Assembly: GCA_963678675.1 (NCBI GenBank)
Contig: OY783193.1
Location: 32,960,430 to 33,024,429 of the forward strand
DNA: 64,000 nt
Source of the DNA: Xiphydria camelus
Lineage: Eukaryota; Arthropoda; Insecta; Hymenoptera; Xiphydriidae
Reading direction: 5' to 3'
This document shows positions 9,930 to 20,211 of this stretch, piece by piece; the first letter of the stretch is position 1, and every line of letters begins with the position of its first letter. A program made the translations under genes and the position numbers. The notes under the pieces were generated by a model. The model did not search any database. It saw only the letters and a program-made list of their open reading frames with translations, and was not told where the DNA came from.

Positions 9930-11395
9930 GAAATCTGAGGGATATTTTCGTCGGCAGGTAGGAGGGAAAGGACTAATTTTTGTTTTCATGCTTCAAGTCG
10001 TTTCTACGTGTGAACTTTATAGTGGCTCTGAAAAGAGCCGTTTTTTCGCGCCATTGAAAACGTGAGTGCCGACTGGATCGATTAGACGGCGGCGAAGCTT
10101 CTACAGCAAGTGTTCGATGTGGCCACCATCGATATTCTGCCGGCACACCATCGTAACTCGTCTGTAGAAGCTTCGACGGACTTTCCTTAATGTCTCCACC
10201 GTTATTGCCTCACACTCTGCACGAATCAAGTTTTTCAACTCCTCGATTCCGTTAATCTGCCGCCTGTTGAAGATTCTCCTCTTCAGGTGGCCCCAGAGGA
10301 AAAAATCGAGAGGAGTGACGTCTGGAGATCTGGGAGGCCATTCCATCGGTCCACGCAGTCCTATCCAGTTTTCTCCGAAAACTATATCAAGGAACTGGCG
10401 GACACGAACACTTGTATGCGCTGGAGCACCATCCTGCTGGAAGATGACGTCTTCCTCTCCAGCAACATTCACAAGTGTCGGAAGGACCTCCTCCTCCATC
10501 ATGGCCAAATATCTCTCGGCATTCATGTTGCCTTGAAAGAAAATTGGACCAATGATGACGTCCCTCCACATCCCGACCCACACGTTGACTTTGCCAGCAC
10601 CCTGATGTCGACGTGGTAGCAGGATGTGAGGGTTCTCCGTCACCCAATATCGGTAATAATGCGAGCGAACTTCACCATTTGTCCAGAACGTACATTCGTC
10701 GCTAAAACAAATTTTAGCGACGTACGTTTGGTCAGCGGTTACTCTTCTCAAGATCTCCCGGCAAAATGTCAAACGACGCGCTTCGTCGTTCACCCTAAGG
10801 GCCTGGTGAACACGACCCTTAAACGGTTTGTTACGATGTTGCCGGAGGATCTTGTGAACCGTCGTCTTCGATATCCCAGTATCCCTCTCGATACGCCTCA
10901 CCGATATCTGCATTTCCTCTGCAACGGAACCGAGGACGACTGCCTCGCAGTTTGGGTCCATGATGGAAGGACGTCCCAAACCTGTAAGGTTCGTCGTTGA
11001 ACCCGTCTGATGGAACTTGCGTAGCAGGTGGAGAAGCGTGTTGTTGCTAGGACCTGGTCTCATCGGGTGACGCTGCCGGAAAATCCGACTTGTCTCCCTC
11101 AGGCTATAGTGCCCTAGCAAGTGGATCAGCTCTGCTTTTTCCTGATTCGTATAACGAACCATTTTCGCAATCAAAACTAATTAATAATCACAACGATCGC
11201 ACTCGATAGCACGCTGTCAATAATCGCCATAAAATTTTCGGAGTAAATCAGCGTCGCTGATCTTTTGTTTTTTCAATAGCGCGAAAAATGACTCTTTTCA
11301 GTGCCCGTAGAAACGACTTGGAGCATTCAAATCAAAATTAGTCCCTTCCCTCCTACCTGTTGACGAAAATATACTGCACAGTTTCGTAACCAGAA
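9930..11395 (-). mobile_element. Tc1/mariner element, DD41D type
   Basis: The DD41D gene is bracketed by inverted sequences, about 9930-10056 and 11276-11395, that share ttttcgtc, aggtaggaggg and gtcgtttctac. They are clearly diverged from each other, unlike the outer foldback arms. I take these as its own terminal repeats. Exact ends cannot be fixed by eye because the outer duplication overlaps the left end. Confidence 0.6.
10101..11174 (-). CDS. Tc1/mariner transposase, DD41D
   Basis: This 357-residue protein is intact. An N-terminal helix-turn-helix part (residues 1-115) is followed by the catalytic domain. D159 lies in FSDECTF, D248 in QQDGAPAH and the third acidic residue, D290, in SPDVTPLDFFLWG. 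That gives 41 residues between the second and third, the DD41D spacing of the rosa-type branch of the IS630-Tc1-mariner superfamily. It would cut and paste DNA at TA dinucleotides in the nucleus. The last 43 codons lie in the part of the left arm duplicated in the right arm (about 11541-11670). No frameshift or stop is seen, so the enzyme could be functional. Confidence 0.92.
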   Translation of the reverse strand: MIAKMVRYTNQEKAELIHLLGHYSLRETSRIFRQRHPMRPGPSNNTLLHLLRKFHQTGSTTNLTGLGRPSIMDPNCEAVVLGSVAEEMQISVRRIERDTGISKTTVHKILRQHRNKPFKGRVHQALRVNDEARRLTFCREILRRVTADQTYVAKICFSDECTFWTNGEVRSHYYRYWVTENPHILLPRRHQGAGKVNVWVGMWRDVIIGPIFFQGNMNAERYLAMMEEEVLPTLVNVAGEEDVIFQQDGAPAHTSVRVRQFLDIVFGENWIGLRGPMEWPPRSPDVTPLDFFLWGHLKRRIFNRRQINGIEELKNLIRAECEAITVETLRKVRRSFYRRVTMVCRQNIDGGHIEHLL

Positions 11396-11540
11396 ATGAA
11401 ATATGGAAAAATTAATTTATTAGCCAAACTAAAAAAAGATAATACACACTCATAGAGATAAGAAAAAAGGACAAACATAATCTTATAGGCTAAATTGAGA
11501 GAAGGATGAAAAGGAATTAATGGAACCTAGGAGTTAAAAT

Positions 11541-12892
11541 GCCTGATTCGTGCAGAATGTGCGGCAATAACGGTGGAGACATTAAGGAAAGTCCGTCGAA
11601 GCTTCTACAGACGAGTTACGATGGTGTGCTGGCAGAATATCGATGGTGGCCACATCGAACACTTGCTGTAGAAGCTTCGCCGCCGTCTAATCGATCCAGT
11701 CGGCACTCACGTTTTCAATGGCGCGAAAAAACGGCTCTTTTCAGAGCCACTATAAAGTTCACACGTAGAAACGACTTGAAGCATGAAAACAAAAATTAGT
11801 CCTTTCCCTCCTACCTGCCGACGAAAATATCCCTCAGATTTCATAACTATAGATTTAATATTAAAAAATTAATTTATTAATAAAGATGAAAGGAAATACA
11901 GATGCAAAAAAGAACACAATCTTATAGATTTAACAGAGTAAAAAAAAACTACGTAAAAATATAAGTAAGCAGAATAAAGTTGTATGTAAATATCAGTAGA
12001 ACTTCTTAGTTAGAGGATAACGGGAAATGTGTAATAGAAAGCATTAAGAAGTACAATTATGTATGTACATTCCCACTAAACGTTAGTTGGTGTTATCGCC
12101 GAAGAGTCTTCAGGAGATATTGGGTCGAGTCTTCGGTGATGACTGGATGACCGCCTTGTGACATAGCGTATGGGATACCAAATTTCAACCGCTCTTGTCT
12201 AACCTGAAATATAAACCCGATTTAATAAATCTTATGAAATATTAATTTCTTTTTCGCAGACTACTGGAAGCTCAAGAATATTACTTACTTGATAGCCGAG
12301 CAACTGCAGTGATGGATAGCTCTAGGTCTTCTTCCTCTCGTCGTTCGCCTCCAAGTCGACAAAGTGGTCGTGTTCCTTGGGTCGTTGGACATTGCCTAGC
12401 TCTTCAAGGCAATTGTTCCATGACGGCTGCATGACTGAGCGCTAGACCTGTAACCATATGAAATACAAGAATATGAAAAAATAATAATGCTTTTTGATGG
12501 ACATGCCTTGTGATAATATTTTCATTGCATTAAGTATTACACTTACCCTTCCTTGCGGAAAGCTCGATATCACTTTATCCTTGTAGGCTCTTAATTCCAA
12601 GAGCTTCTTCGCGGCAATTTTCTTATTAATAACTCGCGCTCGCGTTAAATAACAACGCCTCTTTAACCTAATACGCTTCCTTAACCTAATAAACCTTCTT
12701 AATCTAATACGCCTCCTTGATCAAAAAGTTACATTGAAACCGATCTGAACTTGCTGACGACGCCAACACCCGCGGATGATTACGCATGCGCATTCACGCT
12801 TCTCCGGTGATTCTATTGAACGAGGAGACCCAAAGGGGTGCTCATGCAAAACTCGCAATTTTCCTATGGTTCAAATGATCACGGACATACGG
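11541..12892 (-). repeat. Right arm of foldback, with decayed copy of the arm gene
   Basis: This segment is the inverted copy of 8882-10230. It contains the mirrored exons of the left-arm gene on the minus strand, including the same splice signals. A premature TAG replaces a tryptophan codon in the second exon (near 12331). The 3' tail of the DD41D gene is duplicated at 11541-11670 without the rest of the gene. Confidence 0.85.
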
Positions 12893-12894
12893 TA

Positions 12895-13112
12895 TATGTT
12901 ACACAGTAATCCGCGTCACACAAAGCCATTAGTACTATACTAAATGTTCCCTTGTAGTTTATATATTCACTACCACTATATTTATGGGAGACATTATCAC
13001 TACATGTTCCTCATCTATAGCCCCAACACAGTGTGGAAAATTCCATCTGTCTTCAAATAAATCTGCAATATTTTTCCATTCATCAGAAGTCATAGGAATC
13101 TGTAAATAATGT
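12895..13112 (-). pseudogene. PIF/Harbinger transposase fragment
   Basis: The minus strand reads DRWNFPHCVGAID in one phase. After a frameshift it reads YSGSEYINYKGTFSIVLMAL and CDADY, which are hallmark blocks of the DDE_Tnp_4 (HARBI1-like) catalytic domain. About 70 codons remain. It starts where the foldback element stops, so the foldback element may have inserted into this older copy. Confidence 0.85.
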
Positions 13113-13127
13113 TAAAAATTGTTAATG

Positions 13128-15917
13128 TTAATTCCTTACATTCAGCAGATCAACCCAGGCCGCTGCAGCGCAGGTAACAATTGGGGTGAAGAGTCCTCTG
13201 TACAGAGTTCTCGGCGATCTGGGACCGAGACCCCATCCCGTCCTTGCCACCTTCACCATACCGCCAATCAGGCTAGTACATCTGCTGGATAGAGCCTTCA
13301 CGTGCGGGAGGATCGACATTCTTGAGCTAAAGTACCTGATGGATCACTTTAGCTTAATAGGATTGCTATAGAGTTGTATTTTAGGCGGTCGTCTTTCATC
13401 AAGGATGTCCTTTACCAGCAGCATTTCAGTTTTTGCTGCTGATATCTGCAATTTTTGTGTTTCCGTCTATGCAGTTAGTTTGTCGGCCACTCTTTATCCT
13501 TTTCTTTCGACGATGCTCCTAGAGTTTCCACTCACTAAGACTAGGAGGTCGTCGGCATATGCTATTGGTTCGCAGTCGCCATCATCCTCGAGCAAGCGTA
13601 GGATCTCGTCAAAGACGAAGTTCCAGCAGCTCGGTCCGAGAACTGAACCTTGTGGGCATCCTCTCGTGACTTCTTTGTTTGCCTTGGCGCACTTTGAGTG
13701 CAGCCAGGCTACTCTATGCTTAAAATAGCTCTCCATCAGGACGTATAGGTTCCTTGGACAGTTCCGCCTCTTTAGAGAGGAAAGAACCGCCGGCCACCAG
13801 ACGTTGTCGAAAGCCCCCGCCACGTCAAAGGCGATTGCCAGGACGTATTTCTGACTGCTTTCGGATACCAGGCTCCTAAACTTTATTAGAGCATCCTCCG
13901 TCGACCGTTTAGGCCTGAATCCGTATTGCCTGTCAGAGCTGTACTCCTGGTCGTTCAATACCGGTTGGAGTCTTCCCAGGATGAGTTTCTCCAGCACTTT
14001 CCCCATTATGGAGAGAAGGCAAATCGGTCTATACGACTTGGGATTGGTTTGATCCCTACTAGGGTCTTTAAGGATGGTGACAATAGAGCCATGTTTCCAC
14101 CTTCTTGGGAAGGCGCCACATTTCAAGCACCCATTGTAGAGCTTCAATAAGACTGCCCTCATTGAGTCTACCATCAACGCTTTTCGGACGACCGCCACCT
14201 CTATTCTGTCCGTCCCAGGAGCCTTTCCTGGTTTGAGGCGAAAGATTGCCTGACCCATTTCCTCAAGGAGGAAGTCTGGTGTGTCCTCCGTCTCGGGAGG
14301 TACACTGGCATACTCTCTCGTTGCCTTCTGACTTTCAGATTCTTCCTGTGTGGAGTCGTCCGGAATAAGCCTGTTCAACAGGGTACTTGCGGTTTCTTGC
14401 CAGTCCCTCGTATATCCCTGCCTAGTGCTTATGGTACTCAGTGGTCTCTCAACCCTGAGCTTACCAGTGGAGATCCTGTAGATAAGACCCCACGGTTTTG
14501 CGTTGCCGTGTTTGGTGACAAATTCTCTCCAACTCGACAGCTTCGCTTTCAGGATGGCGTCTCGGTAGGTTCGCCTTACGGTTAGGTATCGGGCTCTTTT
14601 AACCGCTCGCTGGTTCGTTTCGTGTTCAACTTGGTATCGCCTTCTCAGGGCAAATACCTTACGTTTGCGAGCGGCTAGGGCCTTATTCCACCAGGCTACC
14701 CGCTTGTGCCGCCACTCTCTGAGCGGGATGGATTCGTTGCAGGCCGCAATCAGCGCATTCTCTACACGAACCGCGAGCCTCTCAACATCCACTGGGGAAG
14801 CAACTTCCTGCTGTAGGAGTACCTTACCGGATTCCTCAAGGACTTCTTCAAACTTTGGCCAGTCTGCCTTAGTTGTGAGAAACCTTGGTTTGGTGGGTTG
14901 CTCTAGTTCACCGCATCTGTCCGCCAGTACTACCTCTATGGATCTGTGATCGCTCGAGGTCCAGCCACTGTGGACTTTCCATGATTTCACCGTTGAGGCC
15001 GCATTTCCCGTTACCAGCGTAATGTCTATGTTAGACTCGCCATTTGTACTGGCGTACGTGGGCGGGTTGCCTGCCTCGTTGGCTACTATTAGGTTATGCT
15101 GCATGACCAGTTGTTCAAACTCCTCGCCTCTGGCGTCGTGCTGGTCACTTCCCCACATGGGAGACCTAGCGTTGGCGTCAACGGCTACGAGTATTTTGGA
15201 GCCTTTTAGTTCTCTCAAAATCCCATCCAGGTGTTCCAGGTAAGGAGAGATCTCCTCGGAGTACTGGCAGTAGAGACTTACGAGATAATAATTCCCGAAG
15301 TCACCCATTACCTGTACGACTACGCAGTGCTGGTTGCAGATATGTCCAACCTTTAGCACCGTGCAACTCCTGTTCCTTACGGCAACGGCTGCCATGGACT
15401 GTTGTCCAGGTGCCCCGCCGGTAACTATCATCATTGCTACGCCGAAGCCCATTACGTTTCCTCGAACGTTATATGGTTCCTGCATAAGGAGGACATCAAT
15501 GCGTTTGTTCCACATCATCATTCGGGCCTCGTCCGTCACCTGCCTGGATCTTTGCATATTTAGTTGCATTATCCTCAGGGGCGGCGCAGCCTCGTTCGAG
15601 CCAGTGGACACCTCGGGAGGTGCTCCTGCATCGTTATCCACCAGCGTCGAGCTAACGCCAGGCCGCGCATGGCTCGTTGCCCCACTGCCGCCACGTAGTG
15701 ACGGTGCGGGACTCTCACCTGCCGCCTTCGGCGTTGCTCGATCGTTCAATACAGGTCTGGCTCTCTCTAGCACGACCCTGACCTCTTTAAGACCAAACCG
15801 CGCCAGGAGAGCCATCCTGTTTACAACGGCCCCACTGGGGCGAGCCTTAGCTTTACGCTTCGGCTGCGACCTCGTAGGCTGCCATCTCGCGCGAGTTTGT
15901 TTGTTTAATTTATCCAT
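13128..15917 (-). mobile_element. R1-like non-LTR retrotransposon (LINE), 3' decayed
   Basis: A GC-rich minus-strand element encodes an endonuclease-reverse transcriptase (13494-15917). A continuation in other frames reaches 13128 and includes KALSSRCTSLIGGM and YRGLFTPIVTCAAAAW, which are typical sequences after the palm domain in R1-clade elements. The 3' end lacks an obvious polyA tail and joins the Harbinger fragment. No 28S rDNA flank is visible, so there is no sign of rDNA targeting. Confidence 0.85.
13494..15917 (-). CDS. Endonuclease-reverse transcriptase, R1-clade LINE ORF2
   Basis: The 807-codon frame has a basic leader (1-110) followed by an APE-type endonuclease domain (about 115-330) with LNMQRS, QEPY (near 147), DANARSPMW (near 247) and SDHRS (near 322). 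A linker region precedes the reverse transcriptase (about 555-790), which has LKPGKAPGTD, YRPICLL, FDVAGAFDNV, GCPQGSVLGP and the catalytic YADD near 786. Such enzymes nick target DNA and prime reverse transcription there. The frame stops soon after YADD. The rest continues after a frameshift near 13490, and about half of the usual C-terminal third, including the CCHC motif, is missing. The copy is therefore probably inactive although the two catalytic domains look intact. Confidence 0.92.
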   Translation of the reverse strand: MDKLNKQTRARWQPTRSQPKRKAKARPSGAVVNRMALLARFGLKEVRVVLERARPVLNDRATPKAAGESPAPSLRGGSGATSHARPGVSSTLVDNDAGAPPEVSTGSNEAAPPLRIMQLNMQRSRQVTDEARMMMWNKRIDVLLMQEPYNVRGNVMGFGVAMMIVTGGAPGQQSMAAVAVRNRSCTVLKVGHICNQHCVVVQVMGDFGNYYLVSLYCQYSEEISPYLEHLDGILRELKGSKILVAVDANARSPMWGSDQHDARGEEFEQLVMQHNLIVANEAGNPPTYASTNGESNIDITLVTGNAASTVKSWKVHSGWTSSDHRSIEVVLADRCGELEQPTKPRFLTTKADWPKFEEVLEESGKVLLQQEVASPVDVERLAVRVENALIAACNESIPLREWRHKRVAWWNKALAARKRKVFALRRRYQVEHETNQRAVKRARYLTVRRTYRDAILKAKLSSWREFVTKHGNAKPWGLIYRISTGKLRVERPLSTISTRQGYTRDWQETASTLLNRLIPDDSTQEESESQKATREYASVPPETEDTPDFLLEEMGQAIFRLKPGKAPGTDRIEVAVVRKALMVDSMRAVLLKLYNGCLKCGAFPRRWKHGSIVTILKDPSRDQTNPKSYRPICLLSIMGKVLEKLILGRLQPVLNDQEYSSDRQYGFRPKRSTEDALIKFRSLVSESSQKYVLAIAFDVAGAFDNVWWPAVLSSLKRRNCPRNLYVLMESYFKHRVAWLHSKCAKANKEVTRGCPQGSVLGPSCWNFVFDEILRLLEDDGDCEPIAYADDLLVLVSGNSRSIVERKG

Positions 15918-16983
15918 ACAGAGTCGATTTTAATTCATCCGGAGGCGTGCCCCGGCCTCCACGGACCCTCAAATGGAACCCGGCAGTAGCCTCCCGGGAG
16001 GGGTGCCGGGTTAGGACATCGTCCCGGATATAGTCCGCAGGCATGCCCGCTTCCTCGCCCAAAGGACCCACTCACATGCGTGTATGGTCATCCCGTGCTG
16101 AATACCCGGTATCACGGCTGCATGATATCCGGGCTCCCCTCTAGCCGAATCCGAGGCCAAAGACGAGTGTTGGAGCCCGGGGGCAACTAACACCGGCCCC
16201 CGTTTTCCTCAGCGCCCAGGACCCTCTTCTCCGACGACATGGGACGCTCCGTACAGCAGACGGGGGAAGGTGCGTTCAACATTGATCCCAGGCCTTCACA
16301 GGGAACCCCTAGGCGACGCAGGGCTGATGTCTGTTGCCGAATATCAGCGGCCCCTCAGTAGCTTATGGTAGGCCGTCGCGCATTGCTTTCGCGTCGAATA
16401 TTGTTTCGCGCGTGGCACGCATGACGGGACCCCCAAAAGTCCCTAACGTGAACTGGGGGCCATAAGGCCCCCAATAGTTATGACCACGTCCAACCACCAC
16501 CCAGCAGCCCCCTGCTGGGCGACGATCAGACGATACGTCGCATCGCGATTAGACGCTAAGTGCGCAGCCGGTAGTACCCGGAGTAAAGTCTCCTGCGGTG
16601 GGGCTAGTCCAAAAAGGAACCGCTAGAGCCAAGACCCGAAATTCTCCGAAACCTTGCACAAGGCTGTGTCTAATTACGACTCGTTCGAGGCACTTATTGC
16701 CGGGCTGGGACACAGGGTCCCGTGAGGTCGCCTTTGGCGCCTCGGTACCCGTGTGACAAGTCACTTGCTACTATCGGACCCCCTCAGGGGCCGCAAATGC
16801 TCGAGCTCATGCCGCAGCATGAGCCCTTCTTCAAGTTCACCCGTTAGTGTGAAGGGTACCTCCTCCCGGGCTAGCCTGAACTCCGTTGGTTCACCTCGCT
16901 CCAATGGAAATCGAAGATATCCAGCGGACACCACGCGGAGGTGGAGTAGACTTGGTTAGTGACGCGTGAACGACCACTTCACC
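15918..16983. other. GC-rich segment upstream of the LINE ORF
   Basis: This stretch lies upstream of the endonuclease-reverse transcriptase gene in its direction of transcription. It may be the remains of its 5' region or ORF1, but I find no CCHC knuckles or other recognisable gag-like feature. Frames are short on both strands. Proline- and glycine-rich palindromic tracts are frequent. Confidence 0.45.
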
Positions 16984-17216
16984 CTTTTCCGCCGGCATAT
17001 ACTACAGTCGTATCTGACGGCAGGTGCTGACCTGCGCATTCGCGCAAACGAGAAATCGTACGCTTGCATGTACTGGAAGCGCACGTTCCGGCAGTGTGCC
17101 ACTCTCACCTAGCATCGGTGCATCCACTCTGGTAAGAAGCCATATAGATGTCCGGAGTGCGGGGAACACTGAAGAATCGTCACTGGATCTTAGTGTGTTA
17201 ACCCTGCATCTCTGTT
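16984..17216 (+). pseudogene. Broken C2H2 zinc-finger gene fragment
   Basis: The plus strand contains, in register, a linker-like ANEKSYACMYW, a finger core TFRQCATLT and the linker IHSGKKPYRCPEC. After a one-base shift it reads ESSLDLSVLTLHL. These correspond to successive C2H2 fingers joined by linkers of the H-S/T-G-x-K-P-Y type. A histidine and a cysteine are replaced, there is an in-frame TAG where a residue before a zinc-binding histidine is expected, and the last finger is shifted by a frameshift. At least two and a half fingers are visible. It is a small relic, either of a host zinc-finger gene or of sequence captured by a transposon. Confidence 0.65.
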
Positions 17217-17221
17217 GATTT

Positions 17222-18400
17222 AAATTATAATTTGTGGCAATTAATCCAAAAGTAGTAGAAGCTGCATTAAGCATGCCCATCAGCATTCCGCAACTAGCCA
17301 GCACATCCGGATTTGTACAGTGGTTGTAGCTCTTGTCTTTGAGTTGAAACAGAGGGTTCATCCCATTCAAGTCTTCGGGATCTTGCTCCATCAAATGCTA
17401 GGGGCCCAGGACCCATTTGAACCCTTTTTATAGCCGGAACGTAGTGAAGTAGGTCGCAAATCTTGCCATATAATATCTCACTCTCATTTGGCATGTCCAA
17501 TTTATAATAGGTTCTGATTTCTGGATCTACAAAAGCCTTATGCATAGTCACAAAACATGACTGAGCAAGACACTCGTTCCACTTAGTTGCGTCTTCTGTG
17601 CCTTGTATCGAGTGGGACGCTGGTCTATCCTCTAAATCCGTCTGCAGAAGATTAATCATAATCTTTCGCTTTTTCTCTTCCCCACCTATTGAAATGGTAG
17701 ATCCAGGAATCCTCTTTCCTAGTTCCAGGTGGACATCTTCAATAATTCGTAGGAAGGGCCTTAAGCAATAGCTCTTCGGTTTAGTTTGCCGCGTTCTAAG
17801 TTCTTTAGGTAAGATGCACATTTTGGGAGCGTTTCTAACAAATATTGTCTTACATTTTCCATTCCTTCAATTTGGTAATTTTCCCACTTACATGTTTTAC
17901 GTTCAACCCGAATTCGTTGCTTTGACTTTGAATCGTACCTCTTCACAGTCTTGACTGTATAAGTTTTTCTAATTGTCAATAAAGTTTCCTTCTCAAATAG
18001 TTCAATTATTGCTGATACCCTATCCATCAGTGTAAAGGTTTCTCTGTTGGTATTTAACTTTAGGAAATCGTAAAATCTTTTGTATGCAACGCTAGCTAAC
18101 TTTGGTCAGTAAATATGCAGAGTGTTTGTCTCCCAGTAGTTAATATGTCTGCATTTTTATTCAATGCGTTTTTGATAGACATTTCAATTGACTCCTTTAT
18201 ATCACCGAAATGCTTCTTCAGAAATTCCCTACTCATATTCTTAACATCACCAGGTTTAAAGTTCCCATGTACTTCATTCACAGGGAAAGCTGCGTCACAC
18301 TCTTCCCAATGCATGCGTTGTATGGGTATTCCGTGTGAGTGGAAGACTATTTTCTTGTTTGAGATTGTAGTGATAGCCGATCTAATATCCCGAAGACAAC
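17222..18400 (-). pseudogene. Endogenous orthomyxovirus PB1-like polymerase fragment
   Basis: Minus-strand segments at about 18390-18096, 18027-17761, 17821-17294 and 17394-17222 together follow the order of the N-terminal half of an orthomyxovirus PB1, the RNA-dependent RNA polymerase subunit. Visible landmarks are the SHGIPIQRMH segment, TTGRQT, the catalytic motif-A-like GTEDATKWNE and, after a frameshift, GMLMGMLNAASTTFG at the position of motif B. The GDD/SDD-type motif C and the C-terminal half are absent. The copy has several frame changes and cannot encode a working enzyme. I infer an ancient insertion of a quaranja-like arthropod orthomyxovirus mRNA. No target duplication or tail is evident. 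The rest of its left edge abuts the zinc-finger relic. Confidence 0.8.
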
Positions 18401-18499
18401 AACAATACCCGTATACAGAAGAATCTGTCGGAGTTCAGTGGCTTTGAATGAATTATGCTTATGAAGTAGGAATGGTCTACGTGTGAACTCCTTTGGACA

Positions 18500-19110
18500 T
18501 TACCTTGTAATCTCCTTTAGCCATTTTGATACTAATTTCACTTTAGATTTAAGCTTCAAGCGATCCGAGTACTTCCCATTTACGATCACCGATAACAATT
18601 TATCACGTACACCAAGTAAGACAGGATGGACGCATTCAAATGGAGCTTGTGTTGTTAAACTCATTGAAAGCTGACTAAGACAACACTCCCCTTCTTTATG
18701 ATGTTCACCGTCGACTTGGCGAGTATATTCTTCGTGAGTCCGTGGTCTATTTTTGATACTACGAAAAACCATGACCCCTAGGCGAATAAATTCACCACTG
18801 ATTCAACATTTTGAACATAGTGCGCGTGAATTGTGAGCAAAGTGACCCAGTATTAGAGCTCGAGCAGGTGTATCTGCGATGAAGCATCTTATTTCAATTG
18901 TTATTTTGATACCATTGAAAATAATTTCTTCGTCTAAAACTTTAAGAAGTTCATCAACAAATTTTTGAAAAAATTCCGTTGCACTTGTTGTTTTTTAAGA
19001 CCCCGTCCAGATTACCACCATTTCAGGTCTCGATTCCTTAATATTAGCTACTCGAATTTGTAGGTATGGGTTAATTAAACCTTTGATGGAGGACGACTTG
19101 CCATTTACTA
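18500..19110 (-). pseudogene. EnSpm/CACTA tnp2-type transposase fragment
   Basis: The minus strand includes SATEFFQKFVDELL, then CFIADTPARALILGHFAHN with a following cysteine pair, then EGECCLSQLSM and CVHPVLLGVRDKLL. These are the same blocks as in the better preserved tnp2-like gene at 22-28 kb (DCPARAF and DYMHSVCLGV). Stops interrupt it at three places. It ends about 100 bp before the viral fragment. Confidence 0.7.
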
Positions 19111-19183
19111 GCGGGCTATCTGCTTGATACGGCGGAAAAAATATTTTATTGTGCTAAGTAAATATATATCTATTAATTCTCTA

Positions 19184-19412
19184 GGATGCCCAGGAAAAAG
19201 AGTATAAGTCAAAGTCGCCTACCAAAACACTTCTACAATTTTCTTCTAATTTCCTAGAGATATTTATGTGTTACATGCATTTAACGGTTCTTATGAGAAG
19301 TATTATTTTCATTTTATACATTTTTTCAACAGTTTGTGTTTCAATAGAAAGAAATAAATATGTTTTCTGAGCAATACCATTTTTTGACTTGTACTCTTTT
19401 TCCCGAGCATCC
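19184..19412. mobile_element. 229-bp MITE, TA target sites
   Basis: The terminal inverted repeats begin ggatgcccaggaaaaagag at 19184 and match the complement of the other end over about 33 bp with four differences. TA flanks both ends (19182-19183 and 19413-19414). The interior is AT-rich and non-coding. This fits a Tc1/mariner-mobilised miniature element. Confidence 0.85.
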
Positions 19413-19663
19413 TAGAATTATTAGAATGTCTCTTTCATTCAAACAAAAATAGAGTAATACTTAACTAATGAATATTTACTTGCCCAAAGAAACATTTCTT
19501 TCACCATAATCAAGTACTCTGAGGAAAGAGGTCTAGTTATGTAAATACAAACCTAATAGAAACATTTATTTGAGATAAATAGAAACCAAATCCACGAGAT
19601 AGCTGGGTCGATTAGTCGAAATTCCAGCTGATTTGAGTATACTCGATGCAGCCACTGGCAGAA

Positions 19664-20130
19664 TCAAATCCAGGCAGTTTTGTAATTCCTTTGTAAAGTG
19701 TTATTTCCGATAGCAGAAGCTAGTTTTGAGTCTACAAAGACTCGAGCATCGCTACTACTACCGTATGAGCCGTGATCTACTAATGTGAATTCGTATCTAT
19801 GATCGCAAACAGCTAGTAATAGGTACCACATGCTGAAATTTTTTATAGTTATAATATAAACTGCCGAAGTTCGGCGGTGCTTGAATGTGTACATGTGTTT
19901 CCCATCTATCGCTCCTACGCAATTAGGGAAGTTCCAATCCTCCAATAATCTGGCGCATATTTTCTTCCACTCATCTTCATCATGTACACGTAAATAAATA
20001 GGAGCCAATACATTTGCTATTACAGTACATGTCTCTTTTACCACAGTATGTGCTGTTGATTCGCCTACACGGTGAGCCAAAGCAATTGACAGTATTTGAT
20101 CACCCGTAGCAAGGTACCTCAAACAATGAA
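19664..20130 (-). pseudogene. PIF/Harbinger transposase fragment (HARBI1-like)
   Basis: The 152-codon frame has the helix upstream of the catalytic core (YLATGDQILSIALAHRVGES), then NFPNCVGAIDGKH with the first catalytic aspartate. It continues to LVDHGSYGSSSDARVF, the block containing the second aspartate. The third acidic residue and the C-terminus are missing. Harbinger transposases insert at three-base sites with a partner Myb-like protein, which is not seen here. Confidence 0.88.
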
Positions 20131-20211
20131 TGCATAGCTATTTGAAACAACTATTTCTCGTATATATCGTAGAAATAGGAAAATAATTGTATACACATAT
20201 TTACCTTAAGG

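Larger units (their letters stand above)
8882..12892. mobile_element. 4.0-kb foldback element with arms of about 1.35 kb
   Basis: Bases 8882-10230 and 11541-12892 are long inverted copies of one another, with scattered substitutions, around a loop of about 1.3 kb. The termini read ccgtatgtcc and ggacatacgg, and both are flanked by TA (8880-8881 and 12893-12894), the Tc1/mariner target. The loop and the inner arm edges contain the DD41D transposase gene. The arms also carry a coding-like three-exon segment. This could be a transposon with very long inverted repeats or a Tc1/mariner element that arose by inverted duplication and captured extra sequence. Confidence 0.85.

Noticed and set aside
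15334..15933. 199-codon plus-strand frame
   Set aside because: It is the antisense shadow of the GC-rich endonuclease-reverse transcriptase gene. It has no domain and is of the type expected opposite a long GC-rich gene.
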